DNA of 64,000 nt from Nannobrachium achirus (Eukaryota > Chordata > Actinopteri > Myctophiformes > Myctophidae): positions 12,659,653 to 12,723,652 of the forward strand of contig OY997650.1 of NCBI GenBank assembly GCA_963921795.1. The letters are read 5' to 3'. Numbering within the stretch: position 1 is the stretch's first letter; each line of letters opens with the position of its first letter. Positions 20,007 to 32,495 of the stretch are shown piece after piece. A program made the translations under genes and the position numbers. A model generated the notes under the pieces. That model was not told the origin of the DNA and did not search any database. It was given only the letters and a program-made list of their open reading frames with translations.

Positions 20007-21239
20007 TAATCAATTACCTCCTATAATTACATATTTAATGCTCATCAAACAGCGTTTTTTCAGGTAGCATGGGGTCATATATCAATGCATAATACATAGA
20101 GATCAAACACATTAAACTGCCTAATTCAGGTCGGGGACAAAAAGGACAATTCAGTGAGCTCCCGACTTTGTTAACAAATCATGCGTTTTCTATTTTCAAT
20201 TACGATCTAAAGAAGGGATTAATGCTTTATACAAAAAAAGACCTCATTCTGGTCCAGGACAAGGACACATTTTGTGAGTCCGACAAGAGAGCCCAGGGGA
20301 CTTTATTAGCAGATCGTGTGTAAGAAGATGGTCTTTGCTCAGTGATTAGTCAAAGTGAGGACTCGAGTAGAAGAGTACAATGATAATATGTCTTGTATAG
20401 AGGGTATGCGCGTGACATCACTGTTGCTGGAAGTTATGTGGGAACACGCCTACTGAGTGGCAAAAAACTCATTTCTGCCATTGACAGCCCATACATCCAA
20501 ACAGAAAAGTCCTATCTGATTGTATTAAACAAAGTTAACTCACCAACATTGCGGCTGTACTGAAAGCTTGAATTATCCTCTTTCTATCTGCAAAGTTTTT
20601 GTTTCATAAAAATCCACCATAGGCATGCTAGGAGCTACTTTCTGTCAAGACATTCTGTGCAGGTTTTTATTTTTCCAAGTGTCAGAGTTTGGAAGCACTC
20701 GTTTTCAACAACACAACATCCTGCTGCCTCCTGCATTATGTGCAAATTAGAAACAGGTGGTATGCAGGGCCGTTGAGTGATTTGCACCTAGCACTTCAAA
20801 ACTCCAATGCTCCATGCTGCTCCATGTTTTGCCACTCAGTCTAGATTAGGGGGGCGGGTCCCAGTGGACGTGCATACCCTCTATTGTGAGAGAGATGATG
20901 CGCTGGAATAGCAGAACAAAATATCGCCCTGTCGGGCAGAAACCTTGTATCTCCAAGTTTCACATTTGTACGTTTTTTCGTAAAGGTGAAGAGACTTGGT
21001 GTAGCCTACCATAGTCTGTGCAACCCAGATCTCGTACGCATTACACAAACTATACGGCTGCATTCTTTGCTTTGCTTCCCGTTGATGCAGACCTTTTTAA
21101 TTATCCACTGACAACGTTTAACCTCATATCAAGAAAAGAATACTCAAAGACGCCTACGCACTTGCAAAAAATAAATATTATTTTACAAGAGAAAGAGTAG
21201 AGATCTACCTCTGGTGGGAAGAGTTTCCTTCTGAACATT

Positions 21240-21532
21240 GTTGTTGTCGTCGGGTGGAAACCTTGTATGTCCAAAACCCTTCGTTTTGTATTTATCGGTT
21301 TAAAAATGATCTAAAATAGTGAAAATATCCACAAGCAAAGATAGTGAAAGAAATTGTGAAAAGATCTATAAGCACTCAACCGCTCGCATCGCGAGGTGTT
21401 GTGTGCTTGTAGATTGGCTATTTTCACTAGTTTTGTGCGACAGTCTTGTATGGTGAAGCAGGGATATACTTTACAAAAAAACGTACACATTTGAAACTTG
21501 GAGATACAAGGTTTACCCGGCAGTGGCAATAT
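21240..21532. mobile_element. family A MITE, degraded
   Basis: The left end is GTCGTCGGGTGGAAACC and the right end GATACAAGGTTTACCCGGCA. The core (about 21350-21426) has stem CTCAACCGCTCGC with several mismatches. A fragment of another family A left end lies at about 20920-20985. Confidence 0.7.
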
Positions 21533-22289
21533 GTTTGGCTGGTTATCCAGAGAGTTGTTGCATTAGTTAATTTGCTAAATATAATTTATAATTTAGGCAT
21601 TTAGCAATAGCACACACTCTTATCCAGACTGACAAGGTAAGTAGAGAACGTGGAGAGAACCATGTAGGGCCTCAAGATGCCAGAATACCAGGTACTGTAA
21701 ACCAGTGGCTCTCCACCTGTGGGGTCCCCGGATGACAGTAAAATGACAACTTAAAGGACTTTAAGGCCTTTTTTGGAAAAAAGGTGGGCCTCTTATCTAT
21801 TAAATAAGGATAACATGCCCACTTAACTCTACCTTTTGTTTTGTCCATTTTATTTGTATTTCAGACACAATCATCAAACAAAAAAGCCTCTTTATCTTAT
21901 TTTCTTATTTTCTTTTTTGTTCTCTGTATAGTAGTTTGTGTAGGTGATGAGTTTTTGCACTTACATACAGGGCCATGACATGTAACAGAAAAATATGAAT
22001 AATGACAGTGAACTTGTTGAAAGATATGTTACAGTTTGAATGACTTTAATAAAGTATAACAAAATTTAAAAAATAAGGCCTTTTTAATTCCAATTAGAAA
22101 AATCTAAACAAAATTTAAAAAAAGAAAAAAAAAGGCCATTGGTGCATCAAATGTAATCAACAAACTATACTACAGTAATAAAAACTGGTCAAACATTTGC
22201 CAAATTGTCAAATATTATAAGAAAGAGGCATTTTTTGGTTGAAAATAGATAAGCTCACAACGCCTCACGCTGCGAGGTGTTGTGAGCTT

Positions 22290-22620
22290 GTATTTCAAGG
22301 TTCAAGGGTTCAAGGTTGTACTTTATTGTTACATCTTTTGTACAGGTATAAGAGTAAAACTTATTTTTGTTCGGCTTCCTTCAGAAAATACAATGGTACC
22401 GTATATATAAAATAACCGCAAAACAACAAAAACTATACATCTAAAGATAAAATAATAAGTAATATTAAGTAATAATGACGTAGAAAAGAAAGAGAGTGCA
22501 AAAGGCAAAAGAGCAAAGAGAATGAAAAAGCATCCTCAGCTGTACATGTGCATAAATTTTGGTATATTGTACCAATGGCATTATTTTCCCGTAGTAAACA
22601 ACTTCACAGTGTGTGCAACA
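22290..22620 (-). mobile_element. LINE/SINE 3' tail, antisense
   Basis: The + strand begins TTCAAGGTTCAAGGGTTCAA followed by GTACTTTATTGTTAC. That is the reverse complement of the AACCTTGAACC-ending tail typical of teleost L2/Rex-type non-LTR elements, so the element points leftward. Only the 3' end is present; no reverse transcriptase frame is visible. It cuts a family B element whose core right arm ends at 22290. Confidence 0.5.
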
Positions 22621-22691
22621 GGATGGTATAATTAAAAACGTCACCGTGTCCGTATATATTTATGTACAGTAGGTGCAATTCAGCCTCACAG

Positions 22692-23130
22692 TAGGGCATT
22701 CACCAAATATTTTGAATATCAAAGTCACTATTCGACGTTGTTCACCGAAGTCGAATATTCGAATATCAAAGTCACTATTCGACATTGAGCTGTCAATGCC
22801 CCTGGTGGGTGAATTTGTTAATGCTCTATACCAGGGGTTCTCAAACCTTTTTAGGCTGTGACGCCCAAAATAAACATATTTGAACTGGGGACCCCCACCC
22901 TGACAAGCACTTGGAATTGTAGGTATTACATTTAATGTGACTCTGTTCCGCAGATAAATATTGTGAAAATAGCGCGTTGTGAGCATGTAGATCTGCTATG
23001 TTCTGCTATGTTCTCCTCTTGCTTACTTCATATTTGACAGTTTGGCCAGTCCTGTCGAATATTCGACTATTCGAATACTTTGAGGTCGAATAATTTGAAT
23101 ACTAAAAATCACTATTCGTGAATGCCCTAC
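22692..23130. mobile_element. AGGGCATTCAC MITE with nested family B half
   Basis: The ends AGGGCATTCACCAAATATT and the inverse ATTCGTGAATGCCCT enclose TCGAATATTCGA-rich sequence. A family B left end (CAGGGGTTCTCAAACC) starts at about 22833 and carries a partial core (GAAAATAGCGCGTTGTGAGC, about 22964-23000). Confidence 0.7.
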
Positions 23131-23456
23131 CTCAAAGTATCTATTTATGTACTGTAGGCGAGGCTCAGGCATAATGGTGCAGAAAAGGGACGAATGGGGT
23201 GGGGATGAAGGGGTCGGCTATCGATTCTTTTTGCCCTGGCCTGTTCTCATCTTTGACAGTTTGTTCATGTGCCTGTAGTAAAGGGCATAGCAGTGGGCGT
23301 GGTTTACAAGCGCCACTAAAAAATCTCCCATTAATCTTAGACCTTTACAAAAATATTTATAACAATTATTGAAGTACTTTTTCCACCGCTGAGAACTACC
23401 ACCACTGGCCTGGGGGGGAGTTGCCTCTCCACATTGTCTCCTGAAGGTCCTCCCAG

Positions 23457-23780
23457 CAGGGCTGGATTAACATCTCAGAGGGCCCCTGGGCACTGAAGCG
23501 TCAAGGGGCCCCCGTGTGCGCGCAAAATGTTTTGTAGGCATATGTAGGCATGTATGTCCAATATGACATCTGCAGCAGCGGCCCGGTGGAGTTTTAATCA
23601 GTTGACTTGACTTTCATGAAATATTGTACATTGTACTTAACACACAATAAGCACTTTTCAGCAGCATTCTCACAGCATTTGTTTCAGGGGGTGGTGGACA
23701 TCATTTATGTCATTCCGATTCAAAAAAAGAGGGGCCCCTGGGCACGTGCCCAAAGTGCCCATATGGTAGATCCGGGCCTG
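23457..23780. mobile_element. hAT MITE, CAGGGCTGGATTAAC type
   Basis: The left end is CAGGGCTGGATTAACATC and the right end TAGATCCGGGCCTG. The 8-bp duplication CCTCCCAG is exact (23449-23456, 23781-23788). It has no core. Its short terminal repeats still leave hAT as the best fit. Confidence 0.88.
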
Positions 23781-23944
23781 CCTCCCAGCATGATAAAGTA
23801 CTCACCGCTGCCCTGTGGTACACGCTAATTAGAGGACCAATCAATCCTCAATCACCAGAGGACCGCTGCTAGCGGTGCTGCTGTGAACCACTGTTTAACT
23901 TTCTCCTCCTTGTCTTTAAACTTTATATGTCGCTCTGCTTCAAC

Positions 23945-24345
23945 CCACTGGTTCTCAACCTTTTCAGTCCGCGACCCCCCAAATAATCATATTTTAACTG
24001 GGGACCCCCTCCGCCCTGACAAGCACTAAGAGTTGATGCATTACATTTTTTATAATACGGTTCTATTTTGAAAATAGCAGATCTACATGCTCACGACGCT
24101 TCTCGTTGTCGGGCGTTGTGAGCGTGTAGATCGTCTATTTTCACAATTTCTGCCTCTAATATTTGACAATTTGGCCAATGTTTAATTTGTCATTTTAGAG
24201 GTATTTAAAAAGTCCTTAAATTGTCACTTTAGAAATGTGCATATACCCGCTATACACTTAAACTTTATGTTGCTTTGTTTAGTGTTGAGAGAGAAAACAA
24301 TGTTGCACATTAAATTAATCATCTGGGGACCCTCAAAATAATTGT
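23945..24345. mobile_element. family B hAT MITE, right end lost
   Basis: CACTGGTTCTCAACCTTTTC starts the copy, which closely follows the 4880-5307 copy in order of text (TAACTGGGGACC, GACAAGCACTAA, core, ATTTGACAATTTGGCC). It breaks off near CTCAAAATAA, where a partial core right arm follows (24345-24370). Confidence 0.8.
24065..24145. repeat. palindromic core, CATGCTC arm variant
   Basis: The arms GAAAATAGCAGATCTACATG and GTGTAGATCGTCTATTTTCA flank a CACGACGCTTCTCG stem with mismatches. Confidence 0.8.
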
Positions 24346-27300
24346 GAGCTTTTGATCTGCTATTTATTTCCAAAGGATTTTTTTAATACATTATATTAAA
24401 ACCTGTGAAATGGGACATTCTGCATAATGAGCACTTTTACTTTTGGTACTAAAAGTGCATTTTGTTGCCAATACTTTTGTTCTTACAGTATATATATTAT
24501 ATATACATTTTTTATTATATATATAAGTACATATAAATGTGAGTACTTCTGCAATCACTGCCTCCCTAAGCCCTTGGGCCAGTGGTCCTTCTAGCACACC
24601 ACCTCAATCGCCCACACAGATGAGTAATGTTTCATTCATCACGCCTTGTATTCGACCCCCGCGGGCAGATCGAAGCGCTGCTAATTCTGCATTCTGTGTT
24701 CAGCGTACGTGGCCTGGTCAGTCTCCCCTGGTGCAAAGGCCAGCCCGCTCACATGCTGTTTTCTCTCAAACCAAAGGGAACCGTTGGCTGTGATGGTTAT
24801 TCTTCATCTTCTTAACCCCCTGCAATGCCAGTGATTTGAGGGCCAGGCCATTTTAATTGCTCCGGTTTTTTCCAGAGTGACATTTTGAACCTGGTGTCAG
24901 GATTACATGTTGAAAAGGCAGTTTGTAATAAGCTGCGTTAACCCTGGCAGCTACAAGGCTATAAAGCTACCATTCATTTTCATTATGTAGATCAGCTATT
25001 TTAAAACAATCTTCAACGATTTCGATTTGTATGGACCCACCATACAAATCTGGTATGGTGGGCCCCTGGCACAAATATTATTAGACAAATGCCTATTAAC
25101 TCATTTTCCGCGATCCCCGTCGAAACCGTTGATTTCCCGCTGTACCACGCTGCGATGCCCGTCGTTCCCGGAAACTTAATTAGCTTTAATCATTATGAAA
25201 CAATTAAAAGTATGATCACTGTATATAGCCGTTTCGGAGTCTTAGGCACGCCTCCTAACTGTATCCTGCCGTATTTCCGGTTCTGACCGGATCTAGGTTT
25301 CCGTATCCTGTCCAAGGCCCAATCGTAGCTTCCGTCCCATCTGTTTACATTGTAAACAGAGGAAGGAGCAGCACGGTCATTTCATCGTCTTTTTTCACGC
25401 GTTTATTTTTTAATTTGATAGCGGTTTGATTCTTGTGCCCGCCTGGCATATGATCCGCGCACATATCGTCTGCTATGTGCGCGAACGTGTCCACGTGTTA
25501 CCATAGCGCACAACTGGCCGTTTCCAATGTTTTCTTATGTAACACCGGCGGATACAGCAGGGGTAACAGCCTGGCAACGGATTTGTCTATTCCAATGGAC
25601 TTTTTTTTATTCGAAAGCTGTCATCTTGTCTACCGGTCTACTACATGAGTCGCGCACAGATCATGCACTATGCGTGCACGTGCCCAAGTTAAATGGTAAG
25701 GACAATTTGGCAGCTGCTTACTACAGCTATGTTTAAAATGGCAGCAAAATTGTTAATTAATTTGAAAATCACTGGTTAGGAAACAAACCCAAATAATAAC
25801 TACACTTTAGAAACTAGTCCAAAAAAACTGCAACCCGCAATAAAAAGTGCAGAAAGCCCAAAGTCGCTTATTATAACAGACATGGCAACACTGCGTGCAA
25901 CACTTTTATCTTGTGATGCTCGCTACAGAGCTACAAAATAAAGTTGAGCTGTTGAGCTCTGAAATATAAACAGCATGAGGTACTGTACAATCAGACATTG
26001 ATTAAGGCTAAAAGGATAACACACAAACATCCTGAGGACTTGTTTCTATTGTGGTCTTGTGTATTCAATTCATAGCAACTAATACAATGACTACATGTCA
26101 TCAACAAATCCAAAACACTACATGTACAAACTAAGGAGAAAAGGGAAAAACATCAGCAGTGAATGACACGTCCTTTCTATGTGAAATTACATTTAGGCTA
26201 CCTCCCCCTTGTGGTCTGATAGATAGGCTTTCAGGCCAGATATGAGAATTTTCCCATGTTTGAACTCCATCAGCCAGTTCCCTGTTCTTTTTAACCCAGG
26301 CCTTTATATTTTCCTTTATATTTTGATCACTCTTCGGAAGCGCACACTTGATGACGTTAACGAGAATGCTGCGCAACACTTAAAAAACAGAGACTCCACA
26401 ACAGATATTTTATGCTGCTTTGTTTTGCAGTTTTGTATCCCTGGTCGCTGCATGCCCGTACCATATTACCTTTCAACTTACCTTATCCACACTGCCTTTA
26501 TCGTATATTAAAATTGCCTAGTGAGCGGACTTCCTGTTTATCCGTTTGTGACTTCCTGCATCTGTTCCTGTCCGTTCCCCTTCTTCTACCGCACCTTGCG
26601 TACATTTACCTCCAGTCTATGCACAAATAATAATGCATGCTATGGGACAATTTTCATGCTTTCCATACACGTTTCGTATTTATGAAACAACATGATTGTG
26701 CAATATTTTTACCCAGTTAAGGGCTCTTAGGTGTTATTTGATACACAGCGCATGGAGAGACATGCTGTTCTCTGAAAAACAACTCCACAAGTATACACAA
26801 CCCTATTTTTGGGTTAAAACAAAATGTTGTTTTGTTCCAAATGTTAAATCTCTACTGCATATTCTGATAGTATTCCTTGCTATATGGAGTGTTTCTTCAA
26901 TAACGGCGGTCTCTCCCCGTCCCTCCATTACTTTAATAAAGAGAGAATTCATTTTCAGGAGGGTTATCAATTTCATCCAATCATGAGAGAGAACCGATTT
27001 ATCATCTCCAATTTCTGTAGTGTTCCAATTTTTTGGCTGCTCATTACTTCCAATTTCACTTTGGAAATTGGAAAATGTTATCTTTCTGTTTGCTAATGTA
27101 ACAAGCTAGAGATACGAGAAGACCCATGTTACTGAACCAGCACTCTGTAGTAATGATTACCGTGAGAATGTGGAACTAAATAACACTTTAATACTTATTT
27201 TGGAAAAACGAATCACTTAACAGTACTCTACTTCTCACTACCTAATCAGAATGCGTACCACAGCAAGCGCCTGTCTGTCTGTCTGTCCATCTGTAACTCC

Positions 27301-27974
27301 ACGTTCAGCCGTTGTTCAAAACATAATACAAAAATCAATAACGCATCTGCCTTGCTGACCATCTACTTTTCCACTTTCAGACGTGTCTCTAGTTCTCTTA
27401 AACACAAAATGTTTAAATGTTTTCCCCAAATATTGGCCTGTAGGCGGTGCAGGGCCGGACTGGGGCACCATACAGTAGGCATTGCAGGGCCGGACTTTGG
27501 CCTGTAGGTGGTGCCACTAGGGACATGTGGACACTTGGAGAGGTGAACCACCTGGACAACACAGCACTAGTGACATGTGGCCACCTGGACAACAGGTATC
27601 GCTCTCCATTTCGACACGTCGCCACTCCGAAATTGACTTCTTATTGTCGGAGTGGCGACACTTCCATAGAGGTTAAATTTAGGGTAAGAGTTAGAGATAG
27701 GGTTAGTGTCGGAATGGAGACATGTCGGAAAGGAGACATGTCGGAGTGGCGGGGTGTAACGCTGGACAACTGGCCACCACCACATGTGGGCACTTGGAGA
27801 GGTGGGCACTTGGAGTGGGCAAGTGTGCAAGGACTGACAGATACAGATCTCCATATATGGCCATATCAGTTGGATCACTGCTGCAACGTAGCTGTGAGCG
27901 CCTGCAAAGCGGCCGTGATCTCTAGATGTGAGCGGCCCGAAGGGCCGCAAACTTCTAATCTCCTTTAAACAGTA

Positions 27975-28173
27975 TAAGCTTTCTGCCGGGTGAAAACCTC
28001 ATGTCCAAAACTGTTACTTTTATGGATCCAAATAAAAAGAAAAGATTGCCAAAGTAGCAGTTCTGCTAGAGTACTTTTGATGCTTTTGTGCGACGCTTTT
28101 AGTGTGATCAAGCAGGGCGTTGATTTACAAAAAGAATGTGGCGATACAAGGTTTCTGCCCGGCAGCAACAATA
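27975..28173. mobile_element. family A-like MITE without full core
   Basis: The left end is CTGCCGGGTGAAAACCTC and the right end AGGTTTCTGCCCGGCAGCAA. The middle keeps AAAGTAGCAGTTCTGC only. A close relative lies at 30990-31115 (GAGGTTTCCACTCGACAGAG). Confidence 0.65.
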
Positions 28174-28273
28174 GCGCCATTACACCATGTAAAATGTATG
28201 CTGCACAAATTGTGATAGATGGGGATACGCTGTCAATCTTTCATTGATTTTACTGTGTGTGTGCATGCGTGAA

Positions 28274-28471
<198 letters not shown>

Positions 28472-28745
28472 TATGTATGTGAGAGGGCTCATCCATTTCG
28501 GTGAAGTTGGTAATCGGTTTCAGGGTAATCGGCTGTCCAATCGGTTGACTCCCTGGTGGGCCGGCCAACCTATCCATGGACACTGTCCACTGGAAACCTT
28601 GTATGTCAAGCCTTACTTATCAGAAAAACAGAGATACCAACGGATCCAATGTAGTTGTCATATAGTTGTGGCGGAGAGAGTCACAGCCCCAGCCTGAAGC
28701 CTCAAAAGTCTAGTATCTGCCCTCGTTCCATAGGGATATCCCTTT

Positions 28746-28810
28746 GGCGTGATGGTTAAGATGTTGGACTATTCACGTGGGAGACCCGGGTTCGAAGCCG
28801 GGTGTGGAGG
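28746..28810 (+). other. tRNA-like sequence in left LTR
   Basis: GATGGTTAAGATGTTGG resembles a tRNA A box/D arm, and ACCCGGGTTCGAAGCCGGGT is a full T arm with the B box GGTTCGA. The segment between (TTCACGTGGGAGACC) resembles the anticodon region of Asp/Glu-type tRNAs. No paired acceptor stem is evident, so a working tRNA gene is unlikely. Confidence 0.65.
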
Positions 28811-28966
28811 TTCGGATCACCTCCGTTACATTGGTGCCGTGACCCGGATCCGGGCTTCCCCTTAGGAGGAGGTCAAAGGGGGGTGAGTGTGGCGGAGAGA
28901 GTCGCAGCCCCAGCCTGAAGCCTCAAAAGTCTAGTATCTGCCCTCGTTCCATAGGGATATCCCTTT

Positions 28967-29031
28967 GGCGTGATGGTTAAGATGTTGGACTATTCACGCG
29001 GGAGACCCGGGTTCGAAGCCGGGTGTGGAGG
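28967..29031 (+). other. tRNA-like sequence in right LTR
   Basis: Same segment as in the left LTR, with A-box-like and B-box-like motifs intact. A short hairpin (GGAGGTTCGGATCACCTCC) follows it in both LTRs. Confidence 0.65.
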
Positions 29032-29296
29032 TTCGGATCACCTCCGTTACATAGTCACAAGTTCAAACTCCCATTGGAGTTTCCGGGAATACGGAGGCTA
29101 GTTTTTAAGTGGGTAATATCAACCCCTCTCCCCCCAAACATGGATGAAAAAGGGAGATACGAGGTGTTTCTGACAGCGACGCCGTCCCGCGGTGCCTGTC
29201 TGTGCACCTCGGCTCCATTTGTCATGAACAGACTGGCTGCTAGAAAGTGCATGAACGCCCAGCCGGAGGGCCCAAGTCGTCAATCAAACCCCCCCC

Positions 29297-29298
<2 letters not shown>

Positions 29299-29339
<41 letters not shown>
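29299..29339. repeat. CA microsatellite after a C run
   Basis: A C run of about ten bases is followed by about 20 CA units. Confidence 0.95.
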
Positions 29340-29341
<2 letters not shown>

Positions 29342-29410
29342 CCCTCCAGGGACATGCTGGGCCCCTGATTCAGACCAGGAAAAAGAGTTGGAGAGGCCCT
29401 CATTGCACGC

Positions 29411-29444
29411 TATAGAGAGAGATCTCTCTCTCTCTCTATAGCGC
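29411..29444. repeat. perfect short palindrome
   Basis: CGCTATAGAGAGAGA is mirrored by TCTCTCTCTATAGCG around a short centre. The hairpin stands alone, without MITE flanks that I recognise. Confidence 0.8.
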
Positions 29445-29517
29445 TGCTGCTACTTTGCCATTTCAGATCATGACAAGTGACAAGCCAGTGGGCCAATTAC
29501 TGAGTTATATTTCCTCG

Positions 29518-29770
29518 TTGTCGGGTGGAAACCTTGTATGTCCAAAACCGTTAGCATTTTAAAAATGATTTAAACTAGTGAAAACAGCCGATCTACAAGC
29601 ACACAACGCCTCGCACCGCGAGGCGTTGTGTGCTTGTAGATCAGCTGTTTTCAATACTTTTGTGCGAGTCAGTGCGACGGCCTTGTATGATGAAGCAGGG
29701 CTTTGCTTTGCGAAAAATTTTACAAATTTGAAACTTGGAGATACAAGGTTTCTGCTCCAACAGTGACGAT
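29518..29770. mobile_element. family A MITE
   Basis: The left end is TCGTTGTCGGGTGGAAACC and the right end AAGGTTTCTGCTCCAACAGT. The core (29575-29655) has a perfect CACAACGCCTCGC stem with loop ACC. Confidence 0.82.
29575..29655. repeat. palindromic core in family A
   Basis: Arms AGTGAAAACAGCCGATCTAC and GTAGATCAGCTGTTTTCA, with a perfect inner stem. Confidence 0.92.
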
Positions 29771-29982
29771 TTACTTTTTGGCCGCCCAGCCCCCAAAATG
29801 GAACAAAGGCCGACATTGTATTTTACATTTTTTCCTAATGGCCGGCCTGGACCGGCCGGGAATGAACCGGCCGTTCGGGAGTTGTCCCGCTTTTCCCAAT
29901 GGCCAGCACGTCCCTGCACACACACACCCACACACACACACACACTCCCCTCCCTGTCTCCCGCCACTTAGCAGCCCGGGGA

Positions 29983-30000
29983 GGGGGGGGGGGGGGGGGG
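29983..30000. repeat. poly-G tract
   Basis: About 18 G followed by TGGTGGGTGTGGTGGTGG. Longer G runs occur at 45534-45566 and 60004-60029. Confidence 0.9.
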
Positions 30001-30082
30001 TGGTGGGTGTGGTGGTGGTGGTCATACATGAGGCTCTGCTCCGTGGGTCATCATAACGGATTAGACCTCTCCATGGGAAGCA

Positions 30083-30375
30083 ACACACACTGGTGTAAAG
30101 TAGTTTGTGGTATTTGTACTTTACTTGAGCATTTCCAATTTCTTTTACTTCTACTCCACTACATCTCAGAGGCAAAATATTGTACTTTTACTCCACTACA
30201 TTTATTTTAACATTTTAGTTACTAGTTACTTTGTTGATACGTTTGAAAACTTGAAATGTGAATTCTGCCTAATGAGTATTTTACTTTTGGTACTTTAAGG
30301 AAATTTTGATACCAACACTTTTGTACTTTTACTCAAGTAAATGTTGAATTCTGGACTTTTACTTGTAACAGATAT
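30083..30375. mobile_element. family E fragment without core
   Basis: GTACTTTACTTGAGCATTTCC and CTACTCCACTACATCTCAGAGG are diagnostic of the teleost AAGTAC repeat. A full core is missing here. Confidence 0.65.
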
Positions 30376-31271
30376 TTCTACATTGCAGTATCTATCTACT
30401 GCGCCACACACTGGCTTTGGTCATGATATCTCCACCTCTGTCGGGTGTGACCTAGTGTGGAGACTCCACACTAGGTCTCCACAAATAAAGACTCACTCCA
30501 CAGTGGAGTGAGTGGTGCTACTCTATGTATGAGTTAATTTCATTAATTGTGCACTTTTTTTCCAAGTTGTAGGCCAGATGATTGATTGACTGATTAATTG
30601 AAGTACTTTTTAGAGGTTTGCTAAAGAAAAGGTACAGTTTTGTGAAAGTACGTTCAGTTCACTGGTACAAGGTCAACTAAAGGCAGATGAAGGCCATATG
30701 TAGGCCACGCTTCAGAGCCCGGACAAAGCAAGATGTTGGAGCTCAGCTCATTCCAGGAGCACCGCTCAAAAAGAAAACATGGAGATGAGAGGTTTCTGCC
30801 CTACAGCGACGATATATGTGAACGCGAGAGATGCTCATTAGTCACATGCCTTCAGACGGGCTACAGCTGTACGTCGGTGAACCCAGACGCGTTCGGCCAG
30901 GCCCGCTCCATTAAGCCCCTGCTCTTCATTGACCTGTATGAATGAATGCATGTGGTGCCATTAGGACCACCAGGCCTGTGTGTTGCGTTGTTTTATGAGG
31001 TATATCTGCAAGCATCGCGCCGCGTTTCGAACTAGTCGATCTGCTACTTTAGCTGCTTTTTATTTTATTTATTTGAATCCTGAAAAGTTTTGCACATTAA
31101 GAGGTTTCCACTCGACAGAGACTATCTAAGCATAAAACCAAGAGTTTATTTGGAGTGAAGAGCCGGTGAGGCTCAAAACGTCCAAATGGAAACAAATGCG
31201 TAGTAAACTTTTGGAGCGTGATCCAGTGTGCGGACCATTGTTTTTGGATTCTGACCTCTGCCCAGCCTGGT

Positions 31272-31390
31272 ACTTTAGCGCAGTGGTTCTCAACCTGTGG
31301 GTCGGGATCCCCAGTGGGGTCCCCAAATTATTTGGGGGGTCCCCAGATGATTAATTTAATGTGCAACATTGTTTTCTCACTCAACAGTAA
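31272..31390. mobile_element. family B fragment running into CA repeat
   Basis: CAGTGGTTCTCAACCTGTGG begins the copy, and the right part merges into the CA array at CAACAGTAAACTCACACAC. Confidence 0.7.
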
Positions 31391-31456
31391 ACTCACACAC
31401 ACTCATCACTCACTCACACACACACACACACACGCACGCACGCGCGCGCACACACA

Positions 31457-31543
<87 letters not shown>
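31390..31543. repeat. CA microsatellite, compound
   Basis: CA units with a GCACGCAC/CGCGCGCA interruption near 31432-31450, then about 44 uninterrupted CA units. Confidence 0.95.
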
Positions 31544-31546
<3 letters not shown>

Positions 31547-31949
31547 CACCAGTAAGACTCCCTAATCGGGAGATAAGCGACCGTAGGTCACATGTATACA
31601 CAAAGAGGGCTGTAACTGCCATTGGTTCCTAGTTGTGTGGGCAATGTGTAGACATACTGTGTACCGATGTGCGTGATTTTAGGGCAAAAATTGTAGGAGC
31701 AGTGTCCAAAAATGTGTTTTGCAAGAATCGGCCTCATGGTGGCGCTAGAAGAGGTCCATGTGACAAATGAGGGGTGGGGTGTCCGCGTTGCCTTGGCGGA
31801 CAAATAGGTACCGGCCCCGGCTCTCCTGGACGCTCCTAGCCCGAGTTACGGCATTTTATGTGAGCTGCAGTGGAGGGGGTCCTCCACTGGGGGCGTCACG
31901 ACTTTTGCATCCGTTCTGGAGCACCAGGAGTGGGTGGTCCCCGGGAATT

Positions 31950-32495
31950 CCCCGTGAGCAGCTCCGTTGGGGTGGTGATTTGGTCATTTTTGCACATTAA
32001 ATGGTAATTTTTTACACTTGGGGGTCCCCCAGGGACCTGGGGGTCCCTGGAGCTCCGGGGGTCCTTGGAGGTTGTAGTTTGGCAGGTAAGGAGTGTGTGT
32101 GCAAAATGTGGCATGGATGGGGGCAACGGTTGTGGAGATATGAGCAGGGCAAAAGTGTGACGTGTGACTCACGGAGGGACATTTTTTTACACCTGGGGGT
32201 CCCCCCCTGGAGCTGGATGGGGGCAACGGTTGTGGAGATATGAGCAGGGCAAAAGTGTGACGTGTGACGTGTGACTCACGGAGGGAATTTTTTTTACACC
32301 TGGGGGTCCCCCAGGGACCTGGGGGTCCCTGGAGCTCCGGGGGTCCTTGGAGGTTGTAGTTTGGCAGGTAAGGAGTGTGTGTGCAAAATTTGGCATGGAT
32401 GGGGGCAACGGTTGTGGAGATATGAGCAGGGCAAAAGTGTGACGTGTGACGTGTGACTCACTCACTCACTCACTCACTCACTCACTCACTCACTC
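31950..32495. repeat. long tandem repeat ending in TCAC array
   Basis: A unit of about 280 bp containing GGGACCTGGGGGTCCCTGG, GTTTGGCAGGTAAGGAGTG and GATATGAGCAGGGCAAAAG occurs at about 32034 and 32313, with a partial copy near 32212. It runs into about nine TCAC units at 32457-32494. The sequence GGACAGCCGGTGGAGGTTTT after it recurs at 35800. Confidence 0.8.

Larger units (their letters stand above)
18913..20020 (+). other. pcdh15: CD1 3'UTR (inferred)
   Basis: The region after the TGA contains a repeat with GAGAGTGTACAAATGGAACC motifs (about 19250-19380), a GT tract of about 80 bp and the first AATAAA at 20001. The end point is inferred from that signal only. Confidence 0.45.
28667..29051 (+). 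mobile_element. TRIM-class mini LTR element with tRNA-like LTRs
   Basis: Two direct repeats of 164 bp (28667-28830, 28888-29051) start TG and end CA. A 57-bp interior separates them. The interior opens with TTGGTGCCGTGACCCGGAT, which has the TGG start and position of a tRNA primer-binding site, and ends in a purine-rich tract (GGAGGAGGTCAAAGGGGGG) just before the second repeat. TAGT lies on both sides (28663-28666, 29052-29055) as a 4-bp target duplication. The repeats are about 99% alike, so the insertion is recent. The element has no protein-coding part; it looks whole as a non-autonomous LTR fossil of the TRIM/SMART class. Confidence 0.82.
28590..29195. mobile_element. family A-like MITE hosting a TRIM element
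   Basis: GTCCACTGGAAACCTTGTATG on the left and GAGATACGAGGTGTTTCTGA on the right match family A ends. The TRIM at 28667-29051 is inserted between them. Confidence 0.6.

Noticed and set aside
28746-29031. Two functional tRNA genes
   Set aside because: No paired acceptor stem is evident, and the two copies lie at the same place in the two LTRs of a mobile element.
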